In this document: positions 1 through 11,818 of the stretch, piece after piece | How positions within the stretch are numbered: the first letter of the stretch is position 1 | How the letters are laid out: each line of letters begins with the position of its first letter | Assembly (NCBI RefSeq): GCF_030272615.1 | Contig: NC_081412.1 | Span: forward strand, 691,680,083 to 691,744,082 | Direction: 5' to 3' | Length of the DNA stretch: 64,000 nt | Origin: Cryptomeria japonica | Taxonomy: Eukaryota; Streptophyta; Pinopsida; Cupressales; Cupressaceae | The notes under the pieces: model-generated | What the model was told of the DNA's origin: nothing | What the model saw: only the letters and a program-made list of their open reading frames with translations | The model's database searches: none | Made by a program: the position numbers and the translations under genes

Positions 1-170
<170 letters not shown>

Positions 171-287
171 TCTAAAATTTATTTTTATTGATTATGAATT
201 TTATTAAAGTTAATTTTGTCTAATATAGTAGTAAAAATTAAATTAAAAGTTAAAAAAAATTCTTTGTTTTATTGTTGTTCTGAAAAT

Positions 288-405
288 TGTGGGTTATACC
301 CATGGTGGTGGGTAAGTCCCTCCCACCATCAGGAATCCATAGTGGTGGGAAGTACCCACCCACCGTGGTGGAAAACCCCACCACCACCATGGGGTCCATG
401 GTGAA
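288..405. repeat. GGTGGTGGG-rich minisatellite, copy 1
   Basis: Imperfect repeats around CCATGGTGGTGGG on both strands, alternating with CCCACCACC segments. The short frames here translate to Trp/Pro/His-rich peptides typical of such repeats and are not genes. Confidence 0.7.
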
Positions 406-612
406 TTGAAACCCTCGCTCGACATTTTGTTGGTCTGCAAAATATATGTATCAAAGACTTTTTAAATTATTAAAATGTTTTGTTATTATTATTATTTATG
501 TTTGGATTTAATTTGGGTTTGTTTATATATATATATAGACATTTTCAGATAAATATATTATTATATAAATGTAAATTCATTTATATTTGTACGATGATGT
601 TGGACAAAGAAT

Positions 613-614
<2 letters not shown>

Positions 615-644
<30 letters not shown>

Positions 645-647
645 TGT
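615..647. repeat. (TATG)n microsatellite
   Basis: About eight uninterrupted TATG units in copy 1 of the duplication. The equivalent place in copy 2 is dominated by TA repeats. Confidence 0.85.
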
Positions 648-1038
648 TGGTAAAGTATTGAGATAAAAATATATATATTTGGATGTTTGTGTTGGTAAAT
701 TATTTAGATAAATAGGTATGTTTGTGTGTTTATTTTTGTTAAAGTGAATATTTATTCTTGGCAAATTAATAGGTTGTGATTTTCAAATATTGGGTGTTTT
801 TGGTAAAATCAGCTATTTGGTAAATGTGTTGGAAAATGTTTTAAAGGGAGGGAATATGCAAGTTTCATGTATTTAAGTGTCATATACTTGTAATTAATTT
901 TTATATAGGTATTATGGCTTGTTGTTGTCATTCTTCATAATTTCTCTTTTATGTGGTTTGGTATAGTTGAGTTGACTGTTGGTTGACCGAATTACCTCTA
1001 GGTACTTTATTTCCTTGTAGAGGTTGAAAGTGGTCAAG

Positions 1039-1069
<31 letters not shown>

Positions 1070-1182
1070 TTATGAATTTTGTTAAAGTTAATTTTGTCTA
1101 ATATAATAGTAAAAATTAAATTAAAAGTAAAAAAAAAAATGCTTTGTTTTACCATTGTTCTGTATTTTTTTGAAAATTGTGG

Positions 1183-1345
1183 GTTTTACCCATGGTGGTG
1201 GGTAAGTCCTTCCCACCACGGGGAATCCATGGTGGTGGGAAGTCCCCACCCACCATGGAGTGCCCATGGTGGTGGGTAATCCTCACCATGTTGTGGGCAA
1301 CCATGGTGGTGGGAAACCCCACCACTATCGTGGGGTCCACGGTGA
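1183..1345. repeat. GGTGGTGGG-rich minisatellite, copy 2
   Basis: Same motif as at 288-405 but about 50 bases longer, with extra CCATGGTGGTGGG/CCCACC units, so the array changed length after the duplication. Confidence 0.7.
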
Positions 1346-1461
1346 ATTGAAACCCTCACTTGACATTTTGTTGGTCTGCAAAATATATGTATTGCAAGGT
1401 TTCTAAATTATTAAAATGTTTTGTTATTATTATTATTTATGTTTGGATTTAATTTGGCTTT

Positions 1462-2320
<859 letters not shown>

Positions 2321-2345
2321 TTTTATATTAGTATGATGATGTTGG

Positions 2346-2382
<37 letters not shown>

Positions 2383-2795
2383 TTATAATTGTATTTTATG
2401 TTGGTAAAGTATTGACATAAAAAAATATATATTTGGATGCTTGTGTTGGTAAATTATTTAGATAAATAAGTATGTTTGTGTGTTTATTTTGGTTAAAGTG
2501 AATATTTATTCTTGAAAAATTAATAGGTTGTGATTTTCAAATATTTGGTGTTTTTGGTAAAATCACCTGTTTGGGAAATGTGTTGGAAAATGTTTAAAAG
2601 GGACGGAATATGCGAGTTTTATGTATTTAAGTGTCTTATACTTGTAATTAATTTTTAATTTAGGTGTTATGGCTTGTTGTTGTTGTTGTTCTTTGTAATT
2701 TCCACTTTTATGTGGTCTGGTATAGTTGAGTTGACCGAATTACCTCTAGGTAGTTTATTTCCTTGTAGAGGTTGAAAGTGGTCAAGTTTTAGATT

Positions 2796-3654
2796 AATAT
2801 GAATGTTATTTCATGTAATTAATTAATCATGTGGTTAAGTTCTTTAATTATGAAATATAATTTTATGAATTATAATAGATTCTAATAATTGAATATAAAT
2901 CACATGCTTTATGAAAATTATGATACAAAAGGGAATTTAATATCTGAGGAGGATATTGATGATGCATAGTCATGATTTTAGATTTTGGTGCTTGGATTAG
3001 TATTTAGAATTTATTTCTTTCTCCTAATGAAGACCAGTGTGGGAATGGGTATGTACTTACTCGGAAGGGAAATTTTGATTATCCTTGTGCATTGAATAGT
3101 TGGATTAGTAATAAATTTATTTTATTATTACTAAACTTAATGATACCTTTAGATAATAGAAATCCTATGTCTATAGATGAGGTTTTATTAGTTTATTTTA
3201 TGTACGTGTTATGGTTTTCTTTCTTGTAGAAGAGTAAAATGTAGTTAAGGACTTTCAATGTTAAGGATAATGTGTATATCAAGATAATCTCATTAAAAGG
3301 TTGATAATACATTTAGGAAGGGATCTAGATGAATCTTTGTGGAATTATGGTTCTCTAGTATTGGGTTAAGTGTGTCTTGTTTTTAGGTGAATCGTGTATT
3401 TGAATTCCAATTGGTTGAGGTAGTTAGTTGGGTATGTAAACCTTCTAATTATAGCCATGTTACCTTTAGTGTAGAATTAGGTACAATGCTTGATATTAAG
3501 AGGCTAAGAGTGGATAGGAAACAACAGGAAGAGTGTTAATTCTTTATGATAGAGGCTATCCTTTAAAAGCATTAAATATCCCAAATATATTCTTGTATGT
3601 AGATATTATATTGAAATTAAGATTTCTTTATGTAGAATTAGGTGTGAGTATTTT
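2796..3654. other. Unassigned AT-rich sequence left of Copia-1
   Basis: No convincing coding region or RNA gene. The longest frame (3533-3802, plus) runs into the Copia-1 LTR and shows no known motif. This is the flank into which Copia-1 inserted. Confidence 0.6.
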
Positions 3655-4907
3655 TGTTGGATATTATTGGTCATTGTTGATGCTAGGATATGTTGTTGTC
3701 ATTGATGTCAACATATTCCTATGTGTTGCTCTGGTGTTTTCTTATTGGGAAGATCTTATGATTCAGTTTTGCAGTTTTGTTTTGTTGATCACTGTTTTGT
3801 AGAGTTTGGTATATCCTCCGTTATATTCCGATGTGATCAGATATTGTGCTGAGACTTTGGGATATTGTTTGAGATGTTCTTGTGTATCTTCATTTCATAT
3901 GGATAATGATTTGGTGCTCCACAAGTTATCTTTCTTAGTGATAGTTGTTGATCGGTTGTATTCTTGAGCTTTCAAACATTGACTGATGAAGATTTGAAAA
4001 GTGGTGTTGGTGCAGTTGTTCCTAATGTTTCTAACATTCTTGCTAGTGTTTCCTAGTCATGTCCTATTTTTTTTTACGATCCACGTTGATCATTGTACAA
4101 TATTTTGATGGTTTTCATCAACCAATGTTGATTATTTGTGTTGTGTGGTATTCCTGGTGGTGTAGCGTGTTGTGGTTGATCTTGGCATGATTTCCGATGG
4201 AGTTGAGAATTTGGGAATTTGATTTAGGTCCATGCTATGCTATGTAAATCATTATATTGGTCTGGTGGTCAATCTTTGTATGTTGTGATGTAATTTTGTA
4301 ATTGAGGGTTGAGGGTTTAGCTAACCTTGTTATCAAGGTTGATGAATTGTATATATAGGTGATATATTCATGTAATTTGGGTGTTGTTGTTGTGTCTACA
4401 TTATTAGAGAGAGGTTTATGTGCAAACAAGAAATTTATCCTTCATTGTTAATATTGTTGTGAGATTGGTGTTGTAAGGAAGACAACTGTGCTTAACCAGA
4501 ACTGTAATCAGGCATTTGGAGATGTTATTCTTTTAGTTCATTTCTTTTAGATTGTATTCTGAATCTTATTGTAAGTCTGTGAGACTTCCCTGAGGGTTGT
4601 AGCCTTCCAAGCCATTATATTTAAGTAGTAAGCTATAGGCAGTGTGCCTGAATGCATGTGCATTCCCCATTGTAATATTTTCACGTATAGTTGTAGAGTA
4701 TCATCTTACTATGGATAGGTTCCCACCATGGTTTTTCCCTTAACTGGGTTTTCGACTTCAAAATCTTGGTGTTGTGTGTTGTGCTTTCATTTTTCTTATC
4801 TTTGTTGTTATTGCAGTTTATTAGATCTATTTTGGAGATTAAGTTTGGAGATATGGTGAAGACTGATTCACCCCCCTCCTAGTCTTGCTTCTTGGTTACT
4901 GCTAACA
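3655..4907 (+). repeat. Copia-1 5' LTR
   Basis: Starts TGTTGG and ends CTAACA. It is followed two bases later by a primer site. A TATA-like run (TATATATAG) lies at 4350-4358. It carries the GTTTTTCCC block shared by the LTRs of the three plus-strand copia-type elements here. It matches 17768-19024 over its whole length with scattered substitutions. Confidence 0.9.
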
Positions 4908-4909
4908 AT

Positions 4910-4921
4910 TGGTATCAAATC
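4910..4921 (+). other. Copia-1 primer binding site
   Basis: TGGTATCAAATC, a decayed version of the TGGTATCAGAGC sequence complementary to the 3' end of initiator tRNA-Met, the usual primer of plant copia elements. The intact form is seen in the nested element at 6820. Confidence 0.8.
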
Positions 4922-4963
4922 TAGATCCTACAATAGAAGCTTATTCGCTTGAGGAGATCCAGG

Positions 4964-5995
4964 ATGAAAACTCAAGGTGTTATCTCTAAGAACGATAATT
5001 TGAGGTTTGATGGAAGCAACTATACTATATGGAAGAACTAGATGGAAGTACACTTGAAATGTCTTGGAGAAGATTACTGGAAGATTACAAAGAATTCCTC
5101 TACTATTCCTCAGAATAGACCGACTACTCTTGCTAAGATCAAAGAAGATGAACATAATATTAGAGTGAAGGAAGCATTGCTTAGTGCCTTGACTGATTCT
5201 GAGATGTCAAATGTAATGGGACTTCAGACTGCACATGAGATCTGGGAGAAGCTTGAAATCCTGTATGAAGGAGATAAATAAGTGAAAGCTGACAAGTTGC
5301 AGAGTTTGAAAGGAAAATATGATACATTGAAGATGGGAGATGATGAGAACATACACTCTTTCATGGCTAAGGTGAATGAGCTTGTCCTAGGTATAAGATG
5401 TGCTGGTGGAACTAATGAGGAAGATGAAATTGTTGCTAAGGTGTTGAGATCTTTGTCTCCTTCTTATAAACATAAAGTTATTGCTATTGATGAGATCCAG
5501 AGTGTGACTATAGTGACAAGAGATGTGTTGGTTGAAAAGCTTACTGCATTTGAGCTGAGTAAATTTGGAGAATCAAATAGAAAGTCTGAGATAACATTTA
5601 GAGAATCAACATCCATATCTAGTAAGCAGAAGTATGATCCTGATGAATGCAAAATATCTAGATATGAAAGAGAGAGAAGAGAGATGGTAGAGCAATAAAG
5701 AGAGCTAGATGACCTTGAAGCTCTGATTACCTAGAGATTTCCTAAAGGAGCTAGTAAGTTTGATGGAAAGTTGCCTTTGAAATGTTTCTCTTGTAATAAG
5801 ATAGGACATTTTTCTTCTAGATGCCCAAAAAGAATGGCTAAGTATGACAGCCATGATAAGTTTGATAAGCATGATAGAAATGATAGATATGAAAAGTATG
5901 AGAAGTATGATAAGCCTTACAAGCCTAACCAAAAGTTTAGAATTCAGAAGAACTTTTATTATGTTGTTGATGAAGGTGTTACAGATGAAGAATAA
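4964..5995 (+). pseudogene. Copia-1 gag (capsid and nucleocapsid), broken
   Basis: A single frame from the ATG at 4964 reaches the nested insertion, with in-frame stops near 5039, 5279, 5696 and 5732. The N-terminal part (NLRFDGSNYTIWK) and the following helical region fit the copia gag of the UBN2/DUF4219 type. A CCHC zinc knuckle, CFSCNKIGHFSSRC, lies near 5783-5824 and would bind RNA in the nucleocapsid. A charged Lys/Asp/Tyr-rich segment follows. The frame is cut at 5997 by the nested element and resumes at 12632. Gag would form the cytoplasmic virus-like particle. The stops make this copy non-functional. Confidence 0.85.
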
Positions 5996-5996
5996 G
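5992..5996. other. Target-site duplication of the nested element, left
   Basis: ATAAG immediately before the TG of the 5' LTR. The identical five bases follow the 3' LTR at 12627-12631, which proves the insertion and its exact ends. Confidence 0.9.
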
Positions 5997-6817
5997 TGTT
6001 GGCATATGCACACTCCAATGAGACATTGTAGGTGATTGAAGGTTTTGTCATTGATGGCAACCTTACAATCCAATGACATCGGCAAGGTAGTTCATCGGCA
6101 CTAGCAAGATCAGAATCTACACTGGCACTCACATCACTGGCACCGGCAATGAAAGGAAGCATACCAGCACAGAGACCGACAATATTTTTGTTATTTATAT
6201 ATTTTGCTTATTATTTGTAAAATCATTGTAAGCCGACTTGGAAAGTTGTAAAATGACTCTTATATAAGAGAGATCATTGTAGAACATTTTTAATGAAGGA
6301 AGAAGATTGTAATTAGGTGAAATAAGGTAGACCTATTATGCGAATTATAGGTTAAGGGTTTATGTAAGAAGAAAAGCAGAAACCGGTACTGCATCTGGCA
6401 TTATAGATGCTATCTTGAAGCAGTACAAGACACTGGATTTATATAATCCATTTTTGTAAGTCAGTGAGACTTCCTATTTTGTATTTGAGTAGTGAGCTCT
6501 AGGCAGTTGGCCTTCCTGCATGTGCAAGCCCCTCTTGTAGTAGTAATATTCTCTTATTGGCTAGTAAGTGAATATTATGGGTCACAAATCCCACCGAGGT
6601 TTTTCCCACACCAGGTTTCCTCTTTTAATCCTTGTGTTATGGTGTGTTTTTCATGTGGTTGTTTTATCTCTATTTATTGCATTACTTTCTGCTTACCGGT
6701 ACACAGTATTAATATGCTCTATATGTTTTAAGTTAAGAAATTTAATATACCGATTAGATACAGATTCACCCTCACCCCCTCCCCCCACCTCTCGCAGTAT
6801 CTTTGGGAATCCTAACA
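5997..6817 (+). repeat. Nested element 5' LTR
   Basis: TGTTGGCATATGCACACTCC start and CCTAACA end, 821 bp. A TATATAAG box lies at 6261-6268. The distal part, with TAAGTCAGTGAGACTTCC and the GAGGTTTTTCCC block, has counterparts in the Copia-1 LTR, so the families are related in their R/U5 region. Confidence 0.9.
6261..6268 (+). promoter_or_regulatory. LTR TATA box of the nested element
   Basis: TATATAAG in the 5' LTR, conserved at 12083-12090 in the 3' LTR. Its position about 265 bases into an 821-bp LTR suits the U3 promoter that would drive the genomic transcript. Confidence 0.6.
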
Positions 6818-6819
6818 AT

Positions 6820-6831
6820 TGGTATCAGAGC
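6820..6831 (+). other. Nested element primer binding site
   Basis: TGGTATCAGAGC two bases after the LTR end. This is the standard initiator tRNA-Met primer site of plant copia elements, intact here. Confidence 0.9.
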
Positions 6832-6888
6832 TTGGTCCTATATTTTTAGAAGCCTAACAGCTTGAGGAAGATCTTGACACCAATAGAG

Positions 6889-8112
6889 ATGGAAAACTTG
6901 ATGAAGCAACTTGAAGGAGCTCTCTCAGACTATGATGTAGAAAAATTGAAAAATATCAAACTTGAAGATGATCTAAAGGCTACTTAGGATATCATTCAAG
7001 CACTTCAAGAAAATCTTACTATTTCAAGAAATAAGAGAAGAGAACTTTGTGAAAAGATGCAAAATGAAAATGATGAAAAAGAAACTCTTAATGATATGAT
7101 AAACAAGCTAAAACAAGAGAACATGACAACAAAGAATGAGATGCAGGATATGACTATGAGAGTTTGTAAAGAAATTGAAGATAGAAAGAAGAATGAAGAA
7201 GATTTGACCAGAAGACTAAGTGATGCTGCAAATGAGAACACAAGACTTAGCTATGAAAATGATTTGTTGAAGATAGATCTGATGCACACACAGAATGAAT
7301 CAAATGAACTGATGAGGCAGAAATAAGTCTTAGAAAGAGAACTAAATACTGCAAATCAACATAAAGAAAAATTCAAGAAAAGCTCAGAGGAACTTGGTAA
7401 CTTACTGAAGAATCAAAAACCTAAAGGTGACACTTTTGGAATTGGATTTGAAGTTGGTGAAAGCTCTAGTACTACAAACACATAGGATCATAGCAAACCA
7501 GTAAGACAACCTACTACTTATAAATTCAATGGGAAATGTTTTAACTGTAACAAGTATGGTCATAGAGCAAATGAATGTAGATCTAGAAACTATTAGAATA
7601 CCAATGCACCCACTGGTCAATGTTCAAAATGAAACAAAGTTGGTCATAACTCTGAGAATTGCAGAATGAATGTGAGATGTTATGTTTGTGGAAGATTTGG
7701 GCATTTATCTAATCAATGCAGAACACAAACCAACATAGGTTATGGAAAGGCTATTCAGAGAAATAATGTGACTTGTTATGCATGTAACAAAATTGGCCAT
7801 ATTGCTAAATTTTGTAGAAGCAAGTCCTCATCGACAGACAGCAAAGGTCCTAGTTTGAAAGGTAAAGAAAAAGTTGAAGAGGTTAAGCAAGAATTTTCAA
7901 AACAATGGATCAGGAAATTAGAACTGAATGTGGATAGGAATACTCCTCCATCGGTAGAACCAAGAAACACTCCACTAGAAGGATAGAGTAGCACTCCACC
8001 AGCAGAAGTCTCTTCATCAAATTGAAGAAATTTCTTTGAGGGTTTGGCAATCAATGAGACATATGCTATTATTCCCTCGGTTGATGGTAAGAAGTTGAAA
8101 TTACTTCTATAG
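6889..8112 (+). pseudogene. Nested element gag-like ORF with four zinc-knuckle units
   Basis: One frame from the ATG at 6889 to the stop at 8110, with internal stops near 6988, 7324, 7483, 7594, 7630, 7984 and 8023. The first ~200 codons are Lys/Glu/Asn-rich with heptad-like spacing, probably a long coiled coil rather than the usual copia capsid start. Four CCHC-type units follow in a row: CFNCNKYGHRANEC (near 7537), CSK-stop-NKVGHNSENC (near 7621, second Cys lost to a stop), CYVCGRFGHLSNQC (near 7678) and CYACNKIGHIAKFC (near 7774). A Lys/Glu-rich tail ends the frame. Most copia gags have one knuckle. The likely role is RNA binding and particle formation. No protease motif follows. Confidence 0.75.
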
Positions 8113-8327
8113 TGATAGTTATGTTAAGTGATTACTTAACCGACAGGAATTAAATGTGGTAGTTTGTAGAATGACATTATAAATAAATATTTTTGGCTCC
8201 ATTTCACTTCACCAAGCATTCAAACATTCGAAGAGCACGAAATTTCTAGAGCTAAGGCATTTCGAGCAAAGAGGCAAAGCATTTCAACGATCAATCCTTC
8301 CAAAGGTAGAAAAAGGTATTTATAATC
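8113..8327 (+). promoter_or_regulatory. Spacer with possible internal promoter for ORF2
   Basis: About 215 noncoding bases separate the gag frame from ORF2. TATAAATA at 8178-8185 is followed about 30 bases later by a C/A-rich stretch resembling a plant 5' UTR, and the ORF2 ATG lies 143 bases after the box. This could let ORF2 be expressed from its own transcript. It is a motif-based inference only, and AT-rich DNA gives chance TATA boxes. Confidence 0.35.
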
Positions 8328-11300
8328 ATGAAATCCTCCTATGTACCTAAATTCATAGAAAACCCTATTGTGGTCAAGGTAATAAAATGCCCTAGGCCCG
8401 TATTTCAGCTAGTTCTCGAGATAGCTAAAAAGGATGACAATGTAGGTACTTTTTCTCAAATTCCCAAAGGAGTTGTTTATGCAGAAGACCCTAGAATTTA
8501 TATCCATTGCCATATAGAAGAATTAGGAGATGAAGAAATCAAGAACATGTACAAATCTGTTATCTGTGATGATTCCGGTAAAGTAAAACCTGAACACCAA
8601 ATTATTGAAACCCTAGGATTCACAGAAATCCTCTGCATTCCAAAATTCCCCAAGGAAGTGATAAGGATAGTATTGAGCAGGGTACATGGTGAATTCTTTT
8701 GGCTAGATTCAATTAATAAAATTACCAAAGAAGCTATGAAAGCTATAACAGGGTTACCCTCCACTGGTAGCAGACCAAACAAAACAAAGAAGGTCTCAAA
8801 TGACCTGGTAATGAACTTAACTGGTGCAACATCCAACAGAAGGTCTCTAAGGGTTAATGAAGTGACCGATACAAATGTGAGATTTGTTAGCATGATCTTA
8901 GGATACAAAGCAACACATACAAACAAACTTAACTCAGTTTCCAGTTTATGCATAAAAAGTGCACATGATATGGTAAAAGAAAATGTGAAAATTGATTTAT
9001 GTGAATGGTTAAAGGATGAATTGATTGACAATTTAGGGGAAGATCAAGAAGGATAAGAAAGGAATATTTATATTTGGTAACTTACTTGTATGCTTAATGT
9101 TACACATAACCAAATAGGTGCCCAGTATAGGTAACAAGAACCTTGGATTTGACATACCGATAGGGAAACAGTTATCAGACCTATTCAACAACATGGGTGA
9201 AAACAAGGAAAAGAATATCAATGAGTTTTTTCAACCACTAAAGGTCAAAATGAACAAAAGAATTAGACTATCACAGAAAATTGTAAACAAATACAAGGAT
9301 GATATATGTTTTGTGATTAAAAAGGATGAGATCTGGATGGAAGCAGTTATCCCAAGAATGATTTGGGTTACTGAGATGGGTTATGAGACTGATGACCACA
9401 TCATTGAAACATATGCTAAAGAACTTCTAGAAGCACCAAATGAACCTAAGAAATATTTGGTAGTGCTGAGACCATTGAAAGCCAAATTCAATCTAAGAAG
9501 AGAGTAAAGAAAGTAGAAGCAACAGTGAGGAGAGGTTCAAGGTAGGCTAAAGCTATAAGAGAAGATGTACTAAAACAAACCGGTATCACTAAAGATGAGT
9601 TATAGGAACAACAACCAAAAACTCACCTGTCACCAGTAGCAACTTCTTCAGAGAGTGACAAGCCAACCGAATTTAAAAGAGTGGTAAGGAAAAGACAACC
9701 TTCATCGGTATCCACACCCTCGCCTAGAAGAACTAGACAAAAACAATAGGTTGTGAGGTCTCCAGTAAAGAAGACAACCCCAAAGAAAAAGCTAACACCT
9801 AAGAAGAAAAGGACTCAACAAAATATTTCTCCGATTAACAGACTGTTGGATGAAATCACAAAAGAAGGAAATCTCAAGAACATAGAAAAATTATATGATA
9901 CACTATCAGCAGATGAGAAAGAGCAAGTTGAAAATAGTTCTATTTTACACCTAGATATCTATAAGAAGTTTTTGATGGAAGTTGTAGATGAACTACCAGA
10001 TAAATTATTCAAGAGACTAGAAGCAAGAAGACAATTTGTTGTAGAACCTGACAAGAAAATCAAAATTGAAAAATTACTTGCTGTCTACCTAGTCAACTCT
10101 CCAAAAGAAATAGATAATCTAATTGCAAAGGCCAACCAGTCAGTATTCTCTACTGCACACCAGCATATTGCACTAATGACAGGAAGGGTAAAAGAGGTAA
10201 CAAAAGAAACAAAAAAAGGATGTGATATATTCCTTGTGGAGAAGGAAAAGAAGGAAGAGTACAGGAACCCCAAGCCTACCAAGTCTATCAAAAGGACAAA
10301 GACAAGGGTAAAGGAAAGGTTGGTGGACCTCCTAGTATCAAAGTAAAAGATAACTTATCCCCACTGCCTTTGATTACTACACCGGTAACAACAATAGAAG
10401 ACCAACCGGTAGATGACATCATGGATGTATCACAAAAGGATACTAATCCTAATCCTGAGGTACTATACATAGTGGATGTTGATACTCAAAAGGTCAACAT
10501 TGTGATAGACAAGGACACAACCGGTAAGACTGACATGGCCAGTGAGCCACTGGTAGCTTACAACATTGATAATACTGAAGGAAAAGTGGAAGATGATAGC
10601 ATAGGGAAACAGACAGAGACTGGAACAGATCAACAAATAGAGAGACAAGTAGAGCAACAGGCTCTGGAACAGGAATAGGTTCATGTGGAAACAGTGCCAC
10701 TGGCAACAGGAGAGGAACAAAAACCCTTGCTTAAGGAAATGGAAACACAAACTGACCTACCAGAGGTCACTACAAGCATGGTTACTTCCTCCACCAGTAG
10801 AATTCAGAATGTTGGTTCATCCTCAGCAAATTACAGATCAACCAATGTAACTGAAGTTCTTTTAGATTCTTTGAAGAAAATAACTGATTGTAGTTCACTG
10901 GCTTATAAAGCTATAGATGACACAATCCCAATTTTGAGGATGATAGCTCCAAAATGCAACATAGATAATAAGGATTCCTTGAGTCAACTCAACACATTGT
11001 CGAAGTATATTACTGACAACACAGTGACAGTTGAGAAAATAAAGGAACAGGAATTCAAAGACAGGTTGGAAATTGAAAAACATAAATTCTTTGAGGATCA
11101 AATAAAGAAGTGTACTAGGGAATTTGACACACTTCTACCAAAACTCTGTAACATATTGAAGGAATTTAAAACTCTATACAAAGACATTTGCAAGACAAAC
11201 TTTTTGACAATGGACATAGATAAGAAAATGAGCAAGGCACAAGAAGAAATTAATAAACTTGCTGACAATTTTGTTAATTCACCTGATACATTATCAGTTT

Positions 11301-11611
11301 TTGAGCAAAAGATAACAGGTTTTGAGGAAGAGTTACTGAAGCTAGAGAAAGAAAAGGAGAGAATAATAAACAAGGCTAAAAATCTGAGACTAAGACTAAG
11401 TCCAAGATTGGACTATCTAACATCCCTGAGAAAGGAAATATCTGAGGCATTAGTACAAGGACAAAAAACACCGGCAGAGCATATGCAACACCTCACCGGT
11501 ACAGTTCAAAGAATAGAGGCAGCAATAAAAGATAGTAAGAATTTTATGGAAAGCATAAATTTGGTTTTGGCGAATCTCTTTCAAATTGTAACCACCCAAT
11601 TACAAGGTTGA
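8328..11611 (+). pseudogene. Nested element ORF2, ~1,090 codons, unknown function
   Basis: It starts at the ATG at 8328 and can be followed to 11611 through three frame changes (near 9035, 9500 and 10320) and a few stops (for example near 9115, 9580, 9601, 9748 and 10676). The N-terminal ~380 codons are globular and mixed hydrophobic/charged, including FFWLDSINKITKEAMKAITG and CEWLKDELIDNLG. The pattern reminds me of plant transposon-associated domains, but I cannot assign one. A Lys/Pro/Arg-rich hinge (TPKKKLTPKKKRTQ) follows, then a helical section, an acidic Thr/Gln-rich section, and a C-terminal ~300 codons of strong coiled coil. No RT, integrase, RNase H or protease motif is visible. Its place is that of pol. 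It is either captured host sequence or a structural or regulatory protein of the element. Confidence 0.6.
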
Positions 11612-11818
11612 GGCAGAAAACTACAACTCTATTGACACCTTGACAACCTTTGTCATTGATGTCGAAGGGGAGTAGTAGTATGAGAAAGTAATTAGAAAAA
11701 GACTTATCTACTTAGGGGGAGCTCACATATTTTTGGTAATATTTTTGGTACACAATTTTTGGATTACAAGTTTTGGAATTTTCTCATGAGTGTTGCCATC
11801 AATGCCAAAGGGGGAGAT
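11612..11818 (+). other. Nested element 3' untranslated region and polypurine tract
   Basis: Contains three purine-tract-like motifs: GAAGGGGAGTAG near 11666, TAGGGGGAGCTC near 11712 and the real tract CCAAAGGGGGAGAT just before the LTR at 11819. TTGCCATCAATGCCAA at 11793-11808 is an almost perfect inverted repeat of 11867-11882 in U3. The same trio is seen in Copia-1 and Copia-2. Confidence 0.75.

Larger units (their letters stand above)
189..1044. repeat. Tandem duplication, copy 1 (~0.85 kb)
   Basis: This block reads from 'gattatgaattttattaaag' to 'gaggttgaaagtggtcaag' and recurs at 1069-2795 with the same order of landmarks: a GGTGG-rich stretch, the phrase ending 'gacattttgttggtctgc', a short TA run, and a TTGTTG-rich tail. 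In copy 1 the internal TA run is only about ten units (near 523-538). No protein is recognisable. It may derive from an old LTR, but no partner or primer site was seen. Confidence 0.8.

Noticed and set aside
216-404. Trp/Pro/His-rich small frame
   Set aside because: It lies on the GGTGG minisatellite, and its counterpart at 1079-1279 changes with repeat length.
9077-9117. GT...AG segment as an intron in ORF2
   Set aside because: Only 41 bases, too short for a plant intron. A frame change near 9035 and a stop near 9115 explain the reading better.
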